The translations under genes and the position numbers were made by a program. From an uncultured Dysosmobacter sp. (GTDB taxonomy: Bacteria > Bacillota > Clostridia > Oscillospirales > Oscillospiraceae), in NCBI RefSeq assembly GCF_947631635.1, contig NZ_CANRMB010000001.1, positions 248,001 through 312,000 of the forward strand: 64,000 bases of DNA, given 5' to 3'. Shown one piece after another: positions 60,854 to 64,000 of the stretch (the first letter of the stretch is position 1; every line of letters starts with the position of its first letter). Under the pieces are notes generated by a model. It saw only the letters and a list, made by a program, of their open reading frames with translations. It did not search any database and was not told where the DNA came from.

Positions 60854-61790
60854 TTCCGCCCACGGGCGGGGACGGGGGAGTGTGCCGCTTTGCGGCACGG
60901 GAATGAACCCCCATTTTCTTTTCGGTTGCGCCGAAAAGAAAACGGCCGTTCACGGTCAAAAGAAAAGGCGCTTTGGTGTCCACAGTTGGCCCAATGGGTC
61001 AACTGTGGACGAGACGTGGGGTCTCAGAAAGAAACCGTTGGTGGTCGAGGGCAAATTCAGCGTTGGGCGCGGGCATGGTTTTGCTGAATCTTTCGGTTTT
61101 TAGCCACGCGAATCGGAATTGCGAGGTCGGGCAAAGACTGAAAGGACCAGCGGCTCCTGTCGCTGCCGCTCTTTGGTTCCTTGCGGAAGCGCCTGCGTGT
61201 GGGCCTTATATGGGATCAGACATTGCTGAAAGCTTTTTGATGACCAACCCGGATTTGCATCCACACCCTAACTTGCGGCGGCGCAGTTCTAAACCCGTAC
61301 CAAGTCCGGCGCACCTGGCAGAGGTCAATTCAACTGCCCAGGTAGTGTGCAGCAAAGCGGAACACACAGGGCTTGTTGCTGAAAGCCTTTCGATGACCAC
61401 CCCAAATCCGCACCCAAGCCTCCAAATATGGGCACGCACTCCTACCCTCGTACCAATTCCGACGCCCTCGGCAGAGGCCAATTTGACCGCCCAGGTAGTG
61501 TGCAGCGAAGCGGAACACACGGGGCCAGTGGTAAAAGCCTTTCGACAACCGCCCCAGATTTGCACCCGCGCCCCCAAATGCGGGCACGTACTTCTGCCCT
61601 CGTATCCGGTATAGCGCACCCAGCAGAAAATTTCCGGGCTTGGTGGCACATCTAACCACCAACCCCCGTCCGTCCAACTTTGCCCCAGAGGGCAAAGTTG
61701 GACACCCAAAAGCGTTTTTCTTTTGGACCGTGCACGGCCCGTTTTCTTTGGCGCAACCAAAGAAAATGGGGGGTGCATTCCCCCGTGACT
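60854..61790 (-). repeat. Long TIR-bounded non-coding element, copy II (inverted relative to copy I)
   Basis: This ~937-bp element is the reverse complement of copy I along its length: the AATCTTTCGGTTTTTAGCC side is now at the left, and the GGTGGCACATCTAACCACC side at the right. Two 153-bp anchors (GTGTGC at 61345 and 61498) plus a partial third unit give slightly more repeats than copy I. The right TIR ends early, after TGCATTCCCCCGTG. The listed ORFs in it lack start signals and family matches. Confidence 0.85.
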
Positions 61791-61831
61791 GTCAGTCGCA
61801 TTTCGAAGAGAAAATGGTGATATCTGCAATT

Positions 61832-61909
61832 ATCTGAATTTCAGATTTTTCACAATTATCTGTTTTCAAGATACATATACTCGCTTTGGGTGATTATCTT
61901 GAAAACAGA
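61832..61909 (+). promoter_or_regulatory. AT-rich operator region with palindromes overlapping the XRE start
   Basis: A perfect 7-1-7 palindrome ATCTGAATTTCAGAT (61832-61846, then TTTTT) is followed by perfect 15-bp inverted repeats TCTGTTTTCAAGATA (61859-61873) and TATCTTGAAAACAGA (61895-61909). The right arm covers the XRE gene's possible TTG start, so the protein or an RNA hairpin could control translation. Confidence 0.6.
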
Positions 61910-62147
61910 AATTTTAAAATATGGCAGAATTCGAGATTTGCGTAATGACAGGGGACTGACACAGACTGATATAGCGAAAATTCTGAATGTAAAACAGAAT
62001 ACTTATTGCCAATATGAGACAGGGATCATCAACTATCCGCTGGATTTAGTCATTAAACTGGCAGAATACTATGATGTCAGTGTAGACTACCTTGTTGGGC
62101 TGACGGACGAGCCAAGTCCATATCCCAGAAGGCGGAGGCAGTCATGA
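61890..62147 (+). CDS. XRE family transcriptional regulator
   Basis: An 85-residue HTH protein (EILKYGRIRDLRNDRGLTQTDIAKILNVKQNTYCQYETGIINYP ... YDVSVDYLVGLTDEP). The start is uncertain: GTG 61890 or TTG 61899, both with weak RBS. Its coding sequence is AT-richer than its neighbours, a sign of recent arrival. The stop overlaps the comF start by ATGA, so it is translationally coupled to comF, an unusual partner. Confidence 0.87.
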   Translation: MIILKTEILKYGRIRDLRNDRGLTQTDIAKILNVKQNTYCQYETGIINYPLDLVIKLAEYYDVSVDYLVGLTDEPSPYPRRRRQS

Positions 62148-62800
62148 ATCTGCTGGAATCCCTTCTGGACCTGCTCTTCCCGCCCAAATGCCCCTTCTGC
62201 GGCAAAGTCCAGGACACCCACGGCATCTGCGGCCCATGTGAAAAGGAGCTCCCCTGGACAGAGGGCGCCGACAGCCTGCGGAGGCTCTCCAGCGGCCTGC
62301 GGTGTGCCGCGCCGCTGTGGTATGAGGAAAAAGTCCGGGACGGCCTTCTGCGCCTCAAATTCCAGGGCGTCTCCGCAGCCGCGGGACCCATGGGAGAGCT
62401 GATCGCGCGGTGCGCGGCGGAGCAGTTTTCCGGGGAGTTCGACACGGTGACCTGGGTGCCTGTCAGCCGCAGGCGCCTGCGGAAGCGGGGATACGACCAG
62501 GCGGAGCTGCTGGCGGAGAGCGCCTGCCGCCTGTGGGACACGGAGCCGGTGCGCCTGCTGAACAAGACGACGAACAACCCGCCCCAGTCCGGCATCCAGG
62601 ACGCCGCCGCCCGCCGGGCCAATGTCCTGGGCGTCTACGAGGCGGTGGGACCGGAGAAGATTCAGGGAAAGCGGGTCCTGCTGATCGACGATATCTGCAC
62701 CACCGGAGCCACTTTGACAGAGTGCGCCCGGGTTTTGAAGGATGCCGGAGCGGCGGATGTGGTGTGCGCCGCCGTGGCATTGACCAGGGAGAAGAAATAA
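62144..62800 (+). CDS. comF: ComF family phosphoribosyltransferase-like protein
   Basis: A 218-residue ComF/GntX protein. An N-terminal zinc ribbon (CPFCGK ... CGPC) precedes a PRTase domain with WVPVSRRRLRKRGYDQAELLA and the PRPP-binding loop VLLIDDICTTGATLTECA. In naturally competent Firmicutes ComF is needed for DNA uptake; the role in non-competent species is unclear. Its ATG overlaps the XRE stop. Confidence 0.92.
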   Translation: MNLLESLLDLLFPPKCPFCGKVQDTHGICGPCEKELPWTEGADSLRRLSSGLRCAAPLWYEEKVRDGLLRLKFQGVSAAAGPMGELIARCAAEQFSGEFDTVTWVPVSRRRLRKRGYDQAELLAESACRLWDTEPVRLLNKTTNNPPQSGIQDAAARRANVLGVYEAVGPEKIQGKRVLLIDDICTTGATLTECARVLKDAGAADVVCAAVALTREKK

Positions 62801-62901
62801 ACGATATTTGCCGCCCTTTTTCGGAGCGGAGCTGATGGATGCGGATGAGTAGCGGGATCTGTTATCATACCTGGATTCGCCCCATACCCGAAAGGGAGCG
62901 T

Positions 62902-63141
62902 ATGCGTGCAATGCGTGTGCTCTGAAAGGCGGACCGCTGCCGGGTACTGCTATTCCAGCACCTGTTCCCGGAGGACTGCGCCCAGAGGCTGGCCCATGGC
63001 CCGGACCTGTCCCGGCGGGAACCCCGGGCGGCTGCGGCCTCTGCCGGACGCACCGGAGATACGGCGGGATCGTTTCAGGACCAGGCGGAACGGGACCTGG
63101 ACGCCTTTGGGGCGGCAAAAACAGGGGAAAACGAAACATAA
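62902..63141 (+). pseudogene. Broken small ORF with an in-frame TGA at codon 8
   Basis: ATG 62902 with AAAGGGAG upstream encodes MRAMRVL and then TGA (62923). The same frame continues without another start or stop for 71 codons (KADRCRVLLFQHLFPEDCAQRL ... AERDLDAFGAAKTGENET) to TAA at 63139. The open frame with no start codon suggests a recently broken gene. A chance open frame in GC-rich DNA is possible; no family is recognised. Confidence 0.4.
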
Positions 63142-63146
63142 TAGGG

Positions 63147-63175
63147 TTGCAATCGTAAAAAAGTACCAGTATAAT
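63147..63175 (+). promoter_or_regulatory. mreB promoter
   Basis: TTGCAA and TATAAT with exact 17-nt spacing, 75 nt before the mreB start. Confidence 0.8.
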
Positions 63176-63250
63176 ACATACTGTATGATTGCATACGGGA
63201 AAACCGTTCATAATAAGGATCATGACAGAAAGATCAATGAGGTGGAATAT

Positions 63251-64000
63251 ATGTCCATGGCAAAGGATATTGGTATCGATCTGGGTACCGCGTCGGTTTT
63301 GGTATTTGTAAAGGGCAAGGGCATCGTGCTGAACGAGCCCTCCGTGGTGGCGCTGGACAAGAACACCGGCAAGCTGCTGAAGGTGGGCACCGAGGCCCAG
63401 GCCATGCTGGGCCGCACACCCGGCAATATCGTGGCGATCCGTCCCCTGCGGGAGGGCGTGATCTCCGACTATGACATGACAGAGAAGATGCTGAAGGAGT
63501 TCATCCACAAGGTGGCCGGCGTGTCCTTCTTCAAGCCCCGGGTCATCATCTGCGTGCCCTCCGGCATCACCGAGGTGGAGGAGCGCGCCGTCATCGACGC
63601 GGGCATCCAGGCCGGCGCCCGGAAGGTGTATCTCATCGAGGAGCCTGTGGCCGCCGCCATCGGCGCGGGCATCGATATCGCCAAGCCCGACGGCCACATG
63701 GTGGTGGATATCGGCGGCGGCACGGCGGATATCGCCGTCATCTCCCTCAGCGGCGTGGTGGAGTCCGCCTCCATCAAGATCGCCGGCGACCAGCTGAACG
63801 AGGCTGTGGTCAAGTATATGCGCCGCAAGCACAACCTGCTGGTGGGCGAGCGCACCGCCGAGGAGATGAAGAAGCAGATCGGCTGTGTCTTCCCCAAGGA
63901 GGAAGAGGAGACCATGGACGTCAAGGGCCGCTGCCTGCTGACGGGCCTGCCCAAGGTGGTCACGGTCAGCTCCACGGAGATGATGGACGCCTTTGAGGAG
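63251..64000 (+). CDS. mreB: Rod-shape determining protein MreB/Mbl (3' end outside window)
   Basis: The first 250 codons of an actin-like protein organising lateral cell-wall synthesis: MAKDIGIDLGTASVLVFVKGKG (phosphate 1), ISDYDMTEKMLKEFI, CVPSGITEVEERAV, YLIEEPVAAAIGAGIDI and DIGGGTADIAVISL (phosphate 2). ATG 63251 has GAGGTGG 5 nt upstream; a second ATG (63257) is possible. The frame is open at the window edge. It may be Mbl rather than MreB; local context does not distinguish them. Confidence 0.94.
   Translation, partial: MSMAKDIGIDLGTASVLVFVKGKGIVLNEPSVVALDKNTGKLLKVGTEAQAMLGRTPGNIVAIRPLREGVISDYDMTEKMLKEFIHKVAGVSFFKPRVIICVPSGITEVEERAVIDAGIQAGARKVYLIEEPVAAAIGAGIDIAKPDGHMVVDIGGGTADIAVISLSGVVESASIKIAGDQLNEAVVKYMRRKHNLLVGERTAEEMKKQIGCVFPKEEEETMDVKGRCLLTGLPKVVTVSSTEMMDAFEE

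Noticed and set aside
1-64000. CRISPR array, prophage, integrated conjugative element or large gene cluster for a secondary metabolite
   Set aside because: No regularly spaced short repeats with unique spacers, no integrase, structural phage, relaxase or biosynthetic genes were found on either strand.

Overview
The window is 64 kb of a GC-rich (roughly 60%) chromosome from a spore-forming member of the Clostridia, most likely Oscillospiraceae (Flavonifractor/Oscillibacter/Lawsonibacter-like). The evidence is sporulation genes (spoIIE, yqfC, yqfD, a ylbJ-like gene), reverse rubrerythrin, a rimP-nusA-ylxR-L7Ae-infB-rbfA-nrnA-truB-ribF operon of Firmicutes type, and the gut-type pairing of DUF2975 membrane proteins with a YozG-like HTH. 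No phage, plasmid, CRISPR array, tRNA or rRNA was found; most of the window is ordinary chromosome.

Layout. 0-5 kb: tail of a pyruvyl-transferase/FrhB fusion, queT with a structured leader, and a dusB-ECF sigma-anti-sigma operon. 5-7.7 kb: spoIIE and a small membrane protein. 7.8-16.5 kb: the translation/ribosome-maturation operon on the minus strand. 16.7-18.7 kb: fur/zur-znuC-znuB behind a Fur-type box. 19-21 kb: a nucleotidyltransferase and a secreted SGNH hydrolase. 21-25.4 kb: a membrane/regulator operon with a nonsense-mutated DUF2975 gene. 26-31.6 kb: a MarR-controlled heterodimeric ABC exporter and an HTH-TM sensor. 31.7-37 kb: ftsH diverging from rlmB and a degenerate P-type-ATPase-like protein. 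37.8-43.9 kb: an EF-G-like GTPase, reverse rubrerythrin, an HTH membrane protein, a HAD phosphatase and an SLH-serine protease. 44-52 kb: nucleoside use (deoC, deoD, BMP lipoprotein, two-NBD ATPase, two permeases), interrupted by one AT-rich foreign-looking gene. 52-57 kb: ylbJ-like, yqfC-yqfD-phoH-orf-ybeY, and a divergent XRE/small-protein pair. 57-62 kb: two inverted ~0.95-kb non-coding elements around recD2. 62-64 kb: XRE-comF, a broken ORF and mreB.

Functional threads. Many genes are translationally coupled by ATGA overlaps (dusB-sigma-antisigma, marR-exporter, znuC-znuB, permease pair, XRE-comF). The 44-52 kb block makes a coherent nucleoside import and phosphorolysis module. The 52-57 kb block joins forespore/mother-cell sporulation genes to PhoH and the 16S rRNA endonuclease YbeY.

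The least explained content is repetitive and non-coding. (i) Two copies of a ~0.95-kb element lie in inverted orientation around recD2, with long hairpin-rich terminal inverted repeats and internal 153-bp tandem units. (ii) A four-copy family of hairpin-rich MITE-like repeats has related termini (TATAGTC...ACTTG/AGTTG). (iii) A second, two-copy MITE-like family has AGAGCYTATCC ends. Several of these copies sit exactly on or beside stop codons. The most unusual protein is the P-type-ATPase-like polypeptide after rlmB, which keeps the transport-ATPase layout but lacks the actuator and catalytic motifs.
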